This document shows positions 1 through 7,991 of a stretch of DNA of 35,541 nt, piece after piece. The position numbers and the translations under genes are program-made. Source of the DNA: a virus; IMG/VR virus record IMGVR_UViG_3300032116_000683, positions 1 to 35,541 of that record, one strand, 5' to 3'. The notes beneath the pieces are model-generated. The model made no database searches. It saw only the letters and a program-made list of their open reading frames with translations, and was not told where the DNA came from. Positions within the stretch are counted from its first letter, which is position 1, and each line of letters opens with the position of its first letter.

Positions 1-39
1 GAAATATTTGACCTTAAAAAATCTTGTAAATTAGCGTAA
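1..39 (+). CDS. C-terminal end of an upstream late gene (partial)
   Basis: The frame beginning at base 1 reads 12 codons (E I F D L K K S C K L A) and stops at TAA 37-39. That TAA overlaps the ATG of the next gene as TAATG, a junction style seen repeatedly elsewhere in the window, which is why the frame is believed. Nothing can be said about function; by position it belongs to the rightward late (virion) block. Confidence 0.55.
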   Translation, partial: EIFDLKKSCKLA

Positions 40-3000
40 TGAACTCTTGTCCGATACCATCAGAATTTGAACCATTAGTAGAACATGCTATATCCGTAGG
101 TATACCTGAAAGATCTGCTGTAAGTCAGGCATTGAGAGCATATATGATTCATAACTCTAGCCTTAAGCCAGGGGAAGAACCTACTATGCCGACTAGTGAT
201 GAGTTCAATAAAATAATGGATGATTATAATATCTTCATTAACTCTCCTGATAGGCAAACCGTGACAGAAGCTCCGGTAGGTTCTAAGGATTATTTTGTTG
301 ATATAGAGAATGCATTCCCTTGGTATAAGGTTATAAGAGAAGGTCTGCAGATTGACACTGAATCTCAGTCAAATCTTAAAGGTCGTGCCATTATAAATGC
401 TATTGCAGAAAAACTAAGTAGTAATTTAGGCGTACCCTATCAGTTTGTTACTGCTGCTGAAGCACAAGAGATTACTAAAGATGTGAATGTTTGGTCTGGA
501 CAACCTGCATTTTATTTCGGAGATACCATTTATATCTTACCAGAACTAGCAACAGAGAAGTCTGTCTTCCATGAATTTGCTCATCCTTTAGTAAGAGCAA
601 TTGCAACAGCCAATCCTGAACTATTTAATAGCCTCTATAAACAGGTAATGGCTACATCGAAGGGTCAAGAATTACTTGACCGTTCAAAGAAAGCTTATCC
701 TTCTGCTGCACCAAATGATCCAATCATAATGGAGGAAGTATTGGTTATGGCTTTAACTCAGGCAGCAACAGATACATCTGATTCTGCATTTAACAAGTTC
801 ATTTCCAATCTGTTGTATGCAATCAAGCAACTTCTACGTAGAGTATTCGGAAAAGTAAAAGTTGAAAAACTTAATCCTAATACTACTATTGGGGAGCTTG
901 CAGATATGCTGATGATGGAAGAGTTTGATATAGATACAAAATCTATTACTCGTGAAGACATAGCTGCTTACATGACCGAGTATGATAACTTGATTGAGTC
1001 AATGGAAAAAGTATCACAGAATACTTTGCAAAACTCAACTGATGAGTTATTTAGTATGATCTCTGGTCATATCCAGCTTATAAAAAATAATAAGGATTAT
1101 AAGGCAATGGAACAAATCCTTAAAGATTTGTACCAGAGGTCTGACCTTAGGGAGATTTACGAAAGCTTAGCACCTTACCAAAGTAAGAATGTATACTTGG
1201 TAAATGAAATGACAAGACTTCAACAGGATGCTGAATTTGCTAAGCAACACACTAAAGCATTTCTTGATAGTTTATTGCGTCTGAATGTAATGACTGATAG
1301 AGTGCATACTGAACTCATCAATCTTGTGAAGGATATGAATTCCCAAGATAATGTAGCTAAGGTATTTTACTTTAACAACATTATGAATTCATGGGATGAG
1401 TTCTTAAATGGTATGGAGACTACCATTAACAATGAACTACAGGCAGGAGCAATTAAACCTGATAATCCTATTATATCCTTAGTCGGAGGTATCAGAAGAA
1501 AGATATCCAACGCACAGAAGACAGCAAACAAAGTATATACTGAAGGTGTATCTCAGGTTCTCAAGTCTCAGATAGCACCGATGAAAACTGCTATTGATGA
1601 TAAGTATGACCAGATTATGGAGGATCTCCGTAGAAGAAATGCTCCTGCAAGTATTATAGCCCAGAAACAAAAAGACTATTGGGGTCTTGAAGGACCAGAA
1701 CTTTCTGAATTCCTTGATCTTAAAAATAAGAAAGATAAAGGACTACCAATGTCTTCTATTGAATCTCACAACTATGAGATTCTAAAAATGAAAAGCTATA
1801 GAGACGGTGCATATCTTACCGATGAGAAGATTGATTACTTAATGACCGGTAGACTTGGTGATGGTCATGCCCTTAATTCCTTTATGGAAGCTTTTGTATA
1901 TAACCAAGATCCAATTGTATTTGGATTTGCTGGATGGGTAAAGAATAATCTTACTGAAGTATTTACCTCATCCCAAAGAAAAGGTAATACATTCCTTAAT
2001 GAGGTTAAACCTATACTTGAGGCTGCTGGTTATAACCAATCTAATCCTGCTGCATTTGGAAGAAGAGCAACCTTTAGAGATAAGAAAGGTGGCATAGATA
2101 AGGATGGTAAATACGTTACTAAAGATGTAAATACTATTATTAATCCTTGGAAAGACTATAGATCTGACATTGCTAGACTGGAATCTGAAATTAGAGCAGC
2201 AACTGAGGTGGCATATGCATCAGGAAACAATGATGAGGTTCTAAGACTTAAGAAAGAAAAAAGAGACTACGAACAAAAGTATTTTCATACGCCATATACG
2301 GAGGAGTACTATAAGAGATTTAATATCTTTAATCAAGGTCCTGGGGATATTATCGGTGCAAAAGCAGAAGCTGCTAGAAACGAGTTATTGTCAAGAATTC
2401 AAAATCTTACCACATCAATTGGTATCTCGACAACAAATGAGAACTTTGATACTAGGGATGAATTAGCAAATCTTTGGAGAGAATACAGACAGCTGCATTC
2501 TAACTATACTTCTTCAGGTCAATTAAAAGATGAGGAAGGAGTTAAAATTGCAGAAAGATTACGAGAGTTTAGAAATAGTTCTAAGGACTTGTATGATAAT
2601 ACTCTAATTCCAGAACTATTTACTAATTCTCTTGCTCTATATGAGCAGTCACTTATTGACCAAGGCTACGAGAAATGGGGTGTACCATTTATGAAACTTA
2701 GAAATAAGTGGATTGAAAAGAATACTAGAACTGTAATTAAGGATAGCTTTTATGCTGAACAAAAAAGAATTACAGATGAAATTAAAAAGATAACTAGTAA
2801 ACTTCCCAAAAACTTACAGGCTGATTATGATATAAGCAAGCATTATGAAAAGCTTTTGCAGCTGATGAATCCCTATAGAGATGAGGATAACCAGCCTGAA
2901 GCTACAGCCATGGACCTACGTAACATCGAGGCCATAAAGGAAACACAGGAGTTAATTAATCTTGCAAAAGAAAATTTACCCAAGCTTACTGGTCTAACAG

Positions 3001-5771
3001 AATTGGAACATGTTACCCTTAGTAATTACTATGAAAAATTATCTGAGGGGGAGCCAGTTACTCAAGAAGAAAGAGATGAGGTAAAAGTATTACTAGATAA
3101 GAAATCACAGTTTGGTTTGTCTAAAGAAGATAAAACTAAACTGTACCAGCTATACTCAGAGCTAGGAGAATTACAGCAATCATATCCAACAGATTATTAC
3201 ATGGATATGTTCAATAACTATCTGAGCCTTGTTGATATGAATCTTTTAGAGTCAAACTTTGACATGAAAGATCTTACAATGGATACTGCAGATAGAGTGT
3301 TGAACATGGACTTCTATAATACTATAGTTAGTACTAATCCTGAATTTAAAGAATGGTTTGATAAAAATCATATTATCAAAACAGTTACCGATAAATTTGG
3401 GGTAAAGACTAGAAAGATAGAACGTGTAAAAGCTTGGAGTGTAGTAAGACCCAAGAACATACAGTACTATGAAATATTTAGCTTTACTAACTCATTAGGT
3501 CAGGACGAGGCAATTGTAGGTATGCCTAATCACCTTTACTATGAGAGAACTGTAAGGCAGAAGTTTGTTACGAAGCCTGTATCTGTACTTGAGGCAATTG
3601 AACAGGGAGATATCACCAAGGCCAACATAGATAATAAAGGTAACTGGTTACCTAGATTAGACATTGACGATAAGAAATATGTAAATGAAAAGTTCTTTAA
3701 TATCCGCAACACGGATAAGAACTTGTATAATGCTATTATTGCCTTAACTAAATGGCATTTTACCTTCCAGGAAAACAGTCCCAATAATTCTAAATTAGGT
3801 TTTGATATACCTAGATATAGAAAGGAAGGTTATGAGTCTAGAATGGAATACTTTACTGCTGAAGGTAAATTAGAAAATCCAATATCTAGGTGGTGGAGAA
3901 GAATTAGATCACTGTGGAAACCTGCAGCTGATGATGCTGACGAAGGATACAACTTCAAAGATCAGATGATGATGATGGATGGCGAAGTATACAATGATGA
4001 GAATGCCGGAATTCCAATCACTGGACTATCTGCTCTAGAAGCTGATGATGTGTCATTAGATTTAACTTATGGTATGTTAAAATTTATGATTGCATCTGAA
4101 AAGCAGAGAAAGCTTGTTGAGATGAATCCAATGGCTAGGGCACTACAGATGGTAATGAGAGGTTCCGAAGATGCTATTAATGAATTTAAAAACATTAATA
4201 AAAGAACACAGAAAAACAATAGTCCCTGGAGTCTTGTTGGAGAAAAAACAACACTAGGTAAGAGTAAAGGGAAATCAATAAGAGAAACAGCAATAGATAA
4301 CTTTATAGAAAGAGAATTTGAAGGAGTAGTACGTAAAGGTGTTCTAGGTAAGGATAAGGACAATCACTGGATTAACAAAGCCGTAGATAACATTATGAAG
4401 TTATCCGCTTTTGGATACTTTGCTATGGACGTACCTAGTGCACTTAAGAACTCTTTTTCTGCTAGAATCCAGAGTATTCAAGAAGCAGCTGGAGGTCAAT
4501 ACTACAACATGACCAACTATGCTAAAGGAGTAGCATGGTCAAATAAAACAATGTGGGAGATAAGTCTTAACGTAAATAAGTTTGGACCTAAGTCACATGA
4601 CGAACAGCTTGTTGAAATATTTGATGCATATCAGGGTAGATTTGAGGAAAAGTTTGCAGACCATGGTTCAAGATCGTTAACTAAAGATGCACTTGGTGGA
4701 CTAACTTGGATGACTAGCTTCCGTAAATGGACAGAATTAAATTCATCATTGTCTATATTCGGTGCAATGATGCATCACGAGAAAAATGTAACCCAAACAA
4801 TTAATGGAGTTACTAAAAGAATTGCATATATCGATGCATGGGAAACAGTAGACAATCAAATAAGATTAAAAGAAGGTGTAGACCCTGAATGGGGGATTAA
4901 TGGAGTTAAGTTTAAAGCATTTAAGAATAAGGTACAGGGTGTAAACAATAACCTGAACGGTTCTTTTGCTAAGTTTGATTATGCTGAGGCCGATAAGTTT
5001 ATGGCCTTCAGATTTATAATAGCCTTTAAGCGCTGGTTTATTAGAATGTTCTTGAACAGATATCAGTTTAGAGGTAGTATACGTAATCCTAAATACAGAT
5101 ATGATGCTGCTGTTGGAGATACTGTAATGGGATTCCATGTTGAAGCAATGAGAGCACTCTTCAGAGGAATACAAAGCAGAGGAGAATACTTTAGTTTCTT
5201 ATCACCATCAGAGAAGGCTGCATTATACAAGACAACTGCCGATGTAGCATATCTTATTCTATTTAGCATGGCTATCTCAATGATCTTCGGATTTGATGAA
5301 GATGATGAAGATAAATTTGAGAAACTTAGAAATAGATCAGGACCATTGCCCTTCTTTGGGGTAAGTGAGAATGAAGCTGATTTTAAATTAGGAGGATGGT
5401 TAACTAACCATGCACTTCTTATGACAATGCAACTTAAAAATGAAACGGTTCAATGGCTACCTTTGCCTGGACTAGGTGCAGATAACTATCTAGAGATTCT
5501 CAAGTTAGATGCCATAGCAATGAAAAATACTTTAGATAACTATAAGAAGATGGGTGGTGCATTAGGTCTTGTGGCAGGTAATGCTCTATTCGGAATAGAT
5601 GACACTAAAGCATATTGGGATCAGAGAGAAGGACCATACTCATGGATGCAAGAAGGAGAAGAAGGAAGTAAAGCAATAAGTTATTTCTTTAGATCATTTG
5701 GCGTTACAGGTAAATCATTAGATCCTGCACAAGCAACAACTAACTGGGTTAAATCATCAAATTGGAGATAA
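39..5771 (+). CDS. Giant (1910 aa) late protein with N-terminal zincin-like motif; putative virion-associated/ejection protein
   Basis: This is a single open frame of 1910 residues starting in a TAATG overlap with the preceding gene. Residues 178-182 read HEFAH, an HExxH zinc-protease signature, inside a helix of the form SVFHEFAHPLVRAI. A long middle part (about 300-1350) is charged, helix-rich and probably partly coiled coil. Near 1430-1800 there are aromatic, amphipathic segments, and a hydrophobic stretch (AYLILFSMAISMIFGF) is followed at once by an acidic patch (DEDDED). Very long proteins of this build at the end of a phage late operon are usually packaged in the virion and ejected, or are polyvalent proteins combining enzymatic domains. 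The HEFAH motif suggests a metallopeptidase, but the third zinc ligand was not identified. I saw no DxDxD-type RNA polymerase active site. The size and direction make a virion role likely; the exact function is inference. Confidence 0.8.
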   Translation: MNSCPIPSEFEPLVEHAISVGIPERSAVSQALRAYMIHNSSLKPGEEPTMPTSDEFNKIMDDYNIFINSPDRQTVTEAPVGSKDYFVDIENAFPWYKVIREGLQIDTESQSNLKGRAIINAIAEKLSSNLGVPYQFVTAAEAQEITKDVNVWSGQPAFYFGDTIYILPELATEKSVFHEFAHPLVRAIATANPELFNSLYKQVMATSKGQELLDRSKKAYPSAAPNDPIIMEEVLVMALTQAATDTSDSAFNKFISNLLYAIKQLLRRVFGKVKVEKLNPNTTIGELADMLMMEEFDIDTKSITREDIAAYMTEYDNLIESMEKVSQNTLQNSTDELFSMISGHIQLIKNNKDYKAMEQILKDLYQRSDLREIYESLAPYQSKNVYLVNEMTRLQQDAEFAKQHTKAFLDSLLRLNVMTDRVHTELINLVKDMNSQDNVAKVFYFNNIMNSWDEFLNGMETTINNELQAGAIKPDNPIISLVGGIRRKISNAQKTANKVYTEGVSQVLKSQIAPMKTAIDDKYDQIMEDLRRRNAPASIIAQKQKDYWGLEGPELSEFLDLKNKKDKGLPMSSIESHNYEILKMKSYRDGAYLTDEKIDYLMTGRLGDGHALNSFMEAFVYNQDPIVFGFAGWVKNNLTEVFTSSQRKGNTFLNEVKPILEAAGYNQSNPAAFGRRATFRDKKGGIDKDGKYVTKDVNTIINPWKDYRSDIARLESEIRAATEVAYASGNNDEVLRLKKEKRDYEQKYFHTPYTEEYYKRFNIFNQGPGDIIGAKAEAARNELLSRIQNLTTSIGISTTNENFDTRDELANLWREYRQLHSNYTSSGQLKDEEGVKIAERLREFRNSSKDLYDNTLIPELFTNSLALYEQSLIDQGYEKWGVPFMKLRNKWIEKNTRTVIKDSFYAEQKRITDEIKKITSKLPKNLQADYDISKHYEKLLQLMNPYRDEDNQPEATAMDLRNIEAIKETQELINLAKENLPKLTGLTELEHVTLSNYYEKLSEGEPVTQEERDEVKVLLDKKSQFGLSKEDKTKLYQLYSELGELQQSYPTDYYMDMFNNYLSLVDMNLLESNFDMKDLTMDTADRVLNMDFYNTIVSTNPEFKEWFDKNHIIKTVTDKFGVKTRKIERVKAWSVVRPKNIQYYEIFSFTNSLGQDEAIVGMPNHLYYERTVRQKFVTKPVSVLEAIEQGDITKANIDNKGNWLPRLDIDDKKYVNEKFFNIRNTDKNLYNAIIALTKWHFTFQENSPNNSKLGFDIPRYRKEGYESRMEYFTAEGKLENPISRWWRRIRSLWKPAADDADEGYNFKDQMMMMDGEVYNDENAGIPITGLSALEADDVSLDLTYGMLKFMIASEKQRKLVEMNPMARALQMVMRGSEDAINEFKNINKRTQKNNSPWSLVGEKTTLGKSKGKSIRETAIDNFIEREFEGVVRKGVLGKDKDNHWINKAVDNIMKLSAFGYFAMDVPSALKNSFSARIQSIQEAAGGQYYNMTNYAKGVAWSNKTMWEISLNVNKFGPKSHDEQLVEIFDAYQGRFEEKFADHGSRSLTKDALGGLTWMTSFRKWTELNSSLSIFGAMMHHEKNVTQTINGVTKRIAYIDAWETVDNQIRLKEGVDPEWGINGVKFKAFKNKVQGVNNNLNGSFAKFDYAEADKFMAFRFIIAFKRWFIRMFLNRYQFRGSIRNPKYRYDAAVGDTVMGFHVEAMRALFRGIQSRGEYFSFLSPSEKAALYKTTADVAYLILFSMAISMIFGFDEDDEDKFEKLRNRSGPLPFFGVSENEADFKLGGWLTNHALLMTMQLKNETVQWLPLPGLGADNYLEILKLDAIAMKNTLDNYKKMGGALGLVAGNALFGIDDTKAYWDQREGPYSWMQEGEEGSKAISYFFRSFGVTGKSLDPAQATTNWVKSSNWR

Positions 5772-5775
5772 TAGA

Positions 5776-5919
5776 ATGGCAAAAACAGTATCAGTAAAGA
5801 ATGCCTTTGCACCTAAAGGCACAAGAAAAAAAAGACCAGGTGTAGTAGCTAAGAGTAGAAACAGTGGATTAAAGTCCAGTAAAAACTACAAGAAGAAATA
5901 TCGCGGTCAGGGTAGGTAA
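5776..5919 (+). CDS. Small very basic protein (47 aa)
   Basis: ATG at 5776 follows the stop of the giant gene by four bases, with GGAG about nine bases upstream. The 47-residue product is about one third Lys/Arg, with no acidic residue, and ends in the Lys/Tyr/Gly-rich segment KSSKNYKKKYRGQGR. Such composition suits binding of nucleic acid or packaging with DNA in the capsid. It is the last gene of the rightward block before the convergent terminator. I am fairly sure it is a gene because the whole interval to the hairpin is otherwise empty and the spacing is operon-like; the function is unknown. Confidence 0.7.
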   Translation: MAKTVSVKNAFAPKGTRKKRPGVVAKSRNSGLKSSKNYKKKYRGQGR

Positions 5920-5921
5920 AG

Positions 5922-5944
5922 AAAAACCCCGGTATTACCCGGGG
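5922..5944 (-). terminator. Rho-independent terminator at the convergent junction
   Basis: CCCCGG (5927-5932), a six-base loop and CCGGGG (5939-5944) form a GC-only stem. Read on the minus strand it is followed by TTTTT (5926-5922), so it is a classical terminator for the leftward replication block, whose last gene stops at 5978. On the plus strand no T-run follows, so it may stop rightward transcripts less efficiently. Confidence 0.85.
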
Positions 5945-5977
5945 CCTCTCCTAATCAAATAATAACAAACTAAAACA

Positions 5978-6262
5978 CTACACTAAAGTTGTAGCAAACT
6001 TGCTAAACTTAGTTTCTTTGGTTTTGTCAACGATTGTGATAGATAGTTCATCTGAACACCAAGCAGTCATCATTGCTTTGATGTGCGTTTTAACTGCTTT
6101 GATGTCATTAAATACTTCGGATACTTGAAGAATCTGACCATTTTTAGCTACTGTTTTTACAACATAGCCATAGACAGTTGTTCTTTCTTTCTCACCAGTT
6201 TCTTCATTAGCTACCATGATTCTTCTCTTTGAATCATGGATTTGGATTGTTGGTTCTTTCAT
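5978..6262 (-). CDS. Hypothetical protein, 94 aa (last gene of the leftward block)
   Basis: The start overlaps the stop of the MazG-like gene as ATGA, so it is probably translationally coupled. The middle (YGYVVKTVAKNGQILQVSEV, then a helix with KAVKTHIKAM) looks like a beta-hairpin followed by a helix, faintly recalling the NGE/strand/helix repeat of DUF1508 (YegP-like) proteins. That is an impression, not an identification. The gene lies directly upstream of the leftward terminator. Function unknown. Confidence 0.8.
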   Translation of the reverse strand: MKEPTIQIHDSKRRIMVANEETGEKERTTVYGYVVKTVAKNGQILQVSEVFNDIKAVKTHIKAMMTAWCSDELSITIVDKTKETKFSKFATTLV

Positions 6263-6639
6263 TGGATTATTTTTTTAATATCAGGACGAAAATACGAAGG
6301 ACCTTTTAATATTTTACCATCTTCTCTATAAATTGGTTTACCATCGGCACCCAATTTACTCATATTAGATCTATGAATTTCTCTAAAGACTTCCTCAATC
6401 TTATGCTGAAGACCGTGCTTTAGTATTGTACCATAGATAATATAAAGCTGATCTCCTAGGGCATCAGCAATTCCAACTAGGTCATCATTTTCTACTGCCT
6501 CTAGGTACTCATTGTTCTCTTCTGCAAGTAAGGAGTATCGTAACTTACCTTCATTAGCGCTGATCAGCCTAGGTTTGTTTCCATCTTTCTGGTCAAATAC
6601 AGTATGGAAGTCACCAACCATTTGAATATAATCTCTCAT
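6259..6639 (-). CDS. MazG-like / PRA-PH-like nucleotide pyrophosphohydrolase
   Basis: Residues about 33-60 carry the acidic metal-binding pattern of all-alpha NTP pyrophosphatases: EENNEYLEA followed by a helix with DALGDQLYIIYG (ExxE...D pattern). The C-terminal part has the segment SNMSKLGADGKP and a late GPSYFRPDI, typical of phage proteins of the phosphoribosyl-ATP pyrophosphohydrolase-like family. These enzymes hydrolyse (d)NTPs to the monophosphate and pyrophosphate. In a phage they are thought to adjust nucleotide pools or lower alarmones; which substrate applies here is not evident. It is coupled by ATGA to the 94-aa gene downstream. Confidence 0.85.
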   Translation of the reverse strand: MRDYIQMVGDFHTVFDQKDGNKPRLISANEGKLRYSLLAEENNEYLEAVENDDLVGIADALGDQLYIIYGTILKHGLQHKIEEVFREIHRSNMSKLGADGKPIYREDGKILKGPSYFRPDIKKIIQ

Positions 6640-6644
6640 ATCTA

Positions 6645-7085
6645 CTACTCAGGTTTAAGGGTATAAATTAATCTATCATGCAAGGATTCGGTAATACTCC
6701 AAAGATTATCACTTCCACCTTCATAGTTCGGATAATTAGGATTATAATTAATCCTTTTATACAACATACCCTTTATGATTAGCATATAAGCAATTACATC
6801 ACCGATCTTTTCATCTATTGCCTCAGCCGTTGATGTCTCTGATGCAATCATATCTTTTACAGACTGCAGGTGTTTAACAGCATATTCCCATGCTACCTGT
6901 TCAGCTTTACAATGGTACGACAGTCCTCCTGCCGCTCTTTTAAAATTAGAAAATACATCATCTATAGATGCATATTCAGCATTCTTCTTGTGAAATCTTT
7001 CCATAATCTCAGCAAGACTATGCAATGACATCTGTTCAAAATCTTCGAAGTTCATAGCAGTTAAAGGTATGGGGAGGGATTTCAT
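6645..7085 (-). CDS. DUF1599/MazG-like putative nucleotide-metabolism protein
   Basis: The all-helical 146-residue protein has KKNAEYASIDDVFSNFKRAA near residues 34-53 and EKIGDVIAYMLIIKGML near 102-118, the order seen in phage DUF1599-type proteins related to MazG and believed to act on nucleotides. It sits directly before the MazG-like gene, which fits a nucleotide-pool pair. The start is uncertain: the ATG at 7085 lies in the loop of a GC-rich hairpin, whereas an internal ATG at 7055 (MNFEDFEQ) is unstructured and would give 136 aa without losing the domain. Confidence 0.8.
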   Translation of the reverse strand: MKSLPIPLTAMNFEDFEQMSLHSLAEIMERFHKKNAEYASIDDVFSNFKRAAGGLSYHCKAEQVAWEYAVKHLQSVKDMIASETSTAEAIDEKIGDVIAYMLIIKGMLYKRINYNPNYPNYEGGSDNLWSITESLHDRLIYTLKPE

Positions 7086-7095
7086 GCCCCTCCCC
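7071..7095 (-). promoter_or_regulatory. GC-rich hairpin around a start codon
   Basis: GGGGAGGG (7071-7078) pairs perfectly with CCCTCCCC (7088-7095) across a nine-base loop. In the leftward mRNA the loop contains the ATG at 7085-7083. No T-run follows on the minus strand, so it is not a standard terminator. It could hide the start codon, stabilise an mRNA end, or act as a weak attenuator, with the real start being 7055. Confidence 0.6.
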
Positions 7096-7102
7096 TGGTT
7101 AA

Positions 7103-7990
7103 TTAAAGTTCAGGAAGTTCTAATGGACTATTATCGTCAAAGATACTAAGAATCTCATCAGAATTTGTAACAGGTTCCGCTTCATCAATGACATCAAATA
7201 TATTCATTTGATTATCAGGCACTTGCTCTTCAGTCTCAGACGGAGTAATGTTTACTGCAACACTAGGTTGATTGATAACATTATTTAGAATGTGGCTGTA
7301 TGCTTTGCTCTGATCTTCAAACCAGGTCTTAGGATGAGAATGCTTCAATGCATAACCGATACTGTTATAGAAGTTCCACAAATTATTTTTAGAGTATTCT
7401 TCAAATAATGCTACCTCATTAACAATGTGATCCCTTACCATAGATACTTGTTCTTTATTAAGAACTTGCTCTTCAATAAACAATCTACCAGTAATCTCAG
7501 ACATCTCTTTAACAGTAAGCTCTTTGGCAATCATTTGGTTCTTACCATTACACAAGTAATTGTAGAACATATTAGCCTGATTCAATTGTGTTTCAATCAT
7601 CTCTACAGCTAATTGATCAGCATTACCCGTATGCTTTCTAGCAAAGTTGGATAGATGTCCTGCAAATATGTAAGAGTTAGTTCTCTCAATATATGCACCG
7701 ATGCCGCACTTAAATCTTGTTGACTTATCATATGAGTTACCCCATACAAACATCATCTTCAAATCTGGATCACTTCCGTAATCCAATAAAATTTTACCCA
7801 TAGCAACAGTACCGGATGCATTAGATGCATACAGTTCCTGTTTAATATTAAAGCCTTTATTTACAATTGTTTCAAGACTCTTGTCAATAATTGACTTATG
7901 GCTAATGGGAGTATACCTACCCCCATGATTCGGTATTGCAACCTGCTCCAAGAAGGAACGGGTTATACCACTTGGCAATGTTCTGCTCAT
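7103..7990 (-). CDS. DUF932-like phage/plasmid protein (295 aa)
   Basis: The centre (residues about 85-115) reads MMFVWGNSYDKSTRFKCGIG and continues to a segment with HTGNAD. Near residues 203-235 the pattern NLWNFYNSIGYALKHSHPKT occurs. This arrangement matches the DUF932 type of proteins, common in phages and plasmids and often encoded near replication genes; their function is unsettled. The C-terminal 60 residues are acidic and low complexity. It lies directly after the DNA polymerase gene (one base between stop and start), so it is co-translated with the replication core. Family assignment is from memory of the pattern. Confidence 0.8.
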   Translation of the reverse strand: MSRTLPSGITRSFLEQVAIPNHGGRYTPISHKSIIDKSLETIVNKGFNIKQELYASNASGTVAMGKILLDYGSDPDLKMMFVWGNSYDKSTRFKCGIGAYIERTNSYIFAGHLSNFARKHTGNADQLAVEMIETQLNQANMFYNYLCNGKNQMIAKELTVKEMSEITGRLFIEEQVLNKEQVSMVRDHIVNEVALFEEYSKNNLWNFYNSIGYALKHSHPKTWFEDQSKAYSHILNNVINQPSVAVNITPSETEEQVPDNQMNIFDVIDEAEPVTNSDEILSIFDDNSPLELPEL

Positions 7991-7991
7991 T

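Noticed and set aside
758-5269. Minus-strand frames of 60-102 codons inside the giant gene
   Set aside because: They have no operon spacing, no start signals and composition expected of the antisense of a real gene.
39-5771. Giant protein as a virion RNA polymerase, as seen in crAss-like phages
   Set aside because: No DxDxD-type catalytic loop or double-psi barrel signature was seen. The acidic DEDDED near the end follows a hydrophobic segment and lacks the required context.
39-5771. Stop-codon reassignment (TAG or TGA recoded), known in some gut phages
   Set aside because: All genes in the window, both late and early, are open under the standard code and end with TAA, TAG or TGA at sensible operon junctions.
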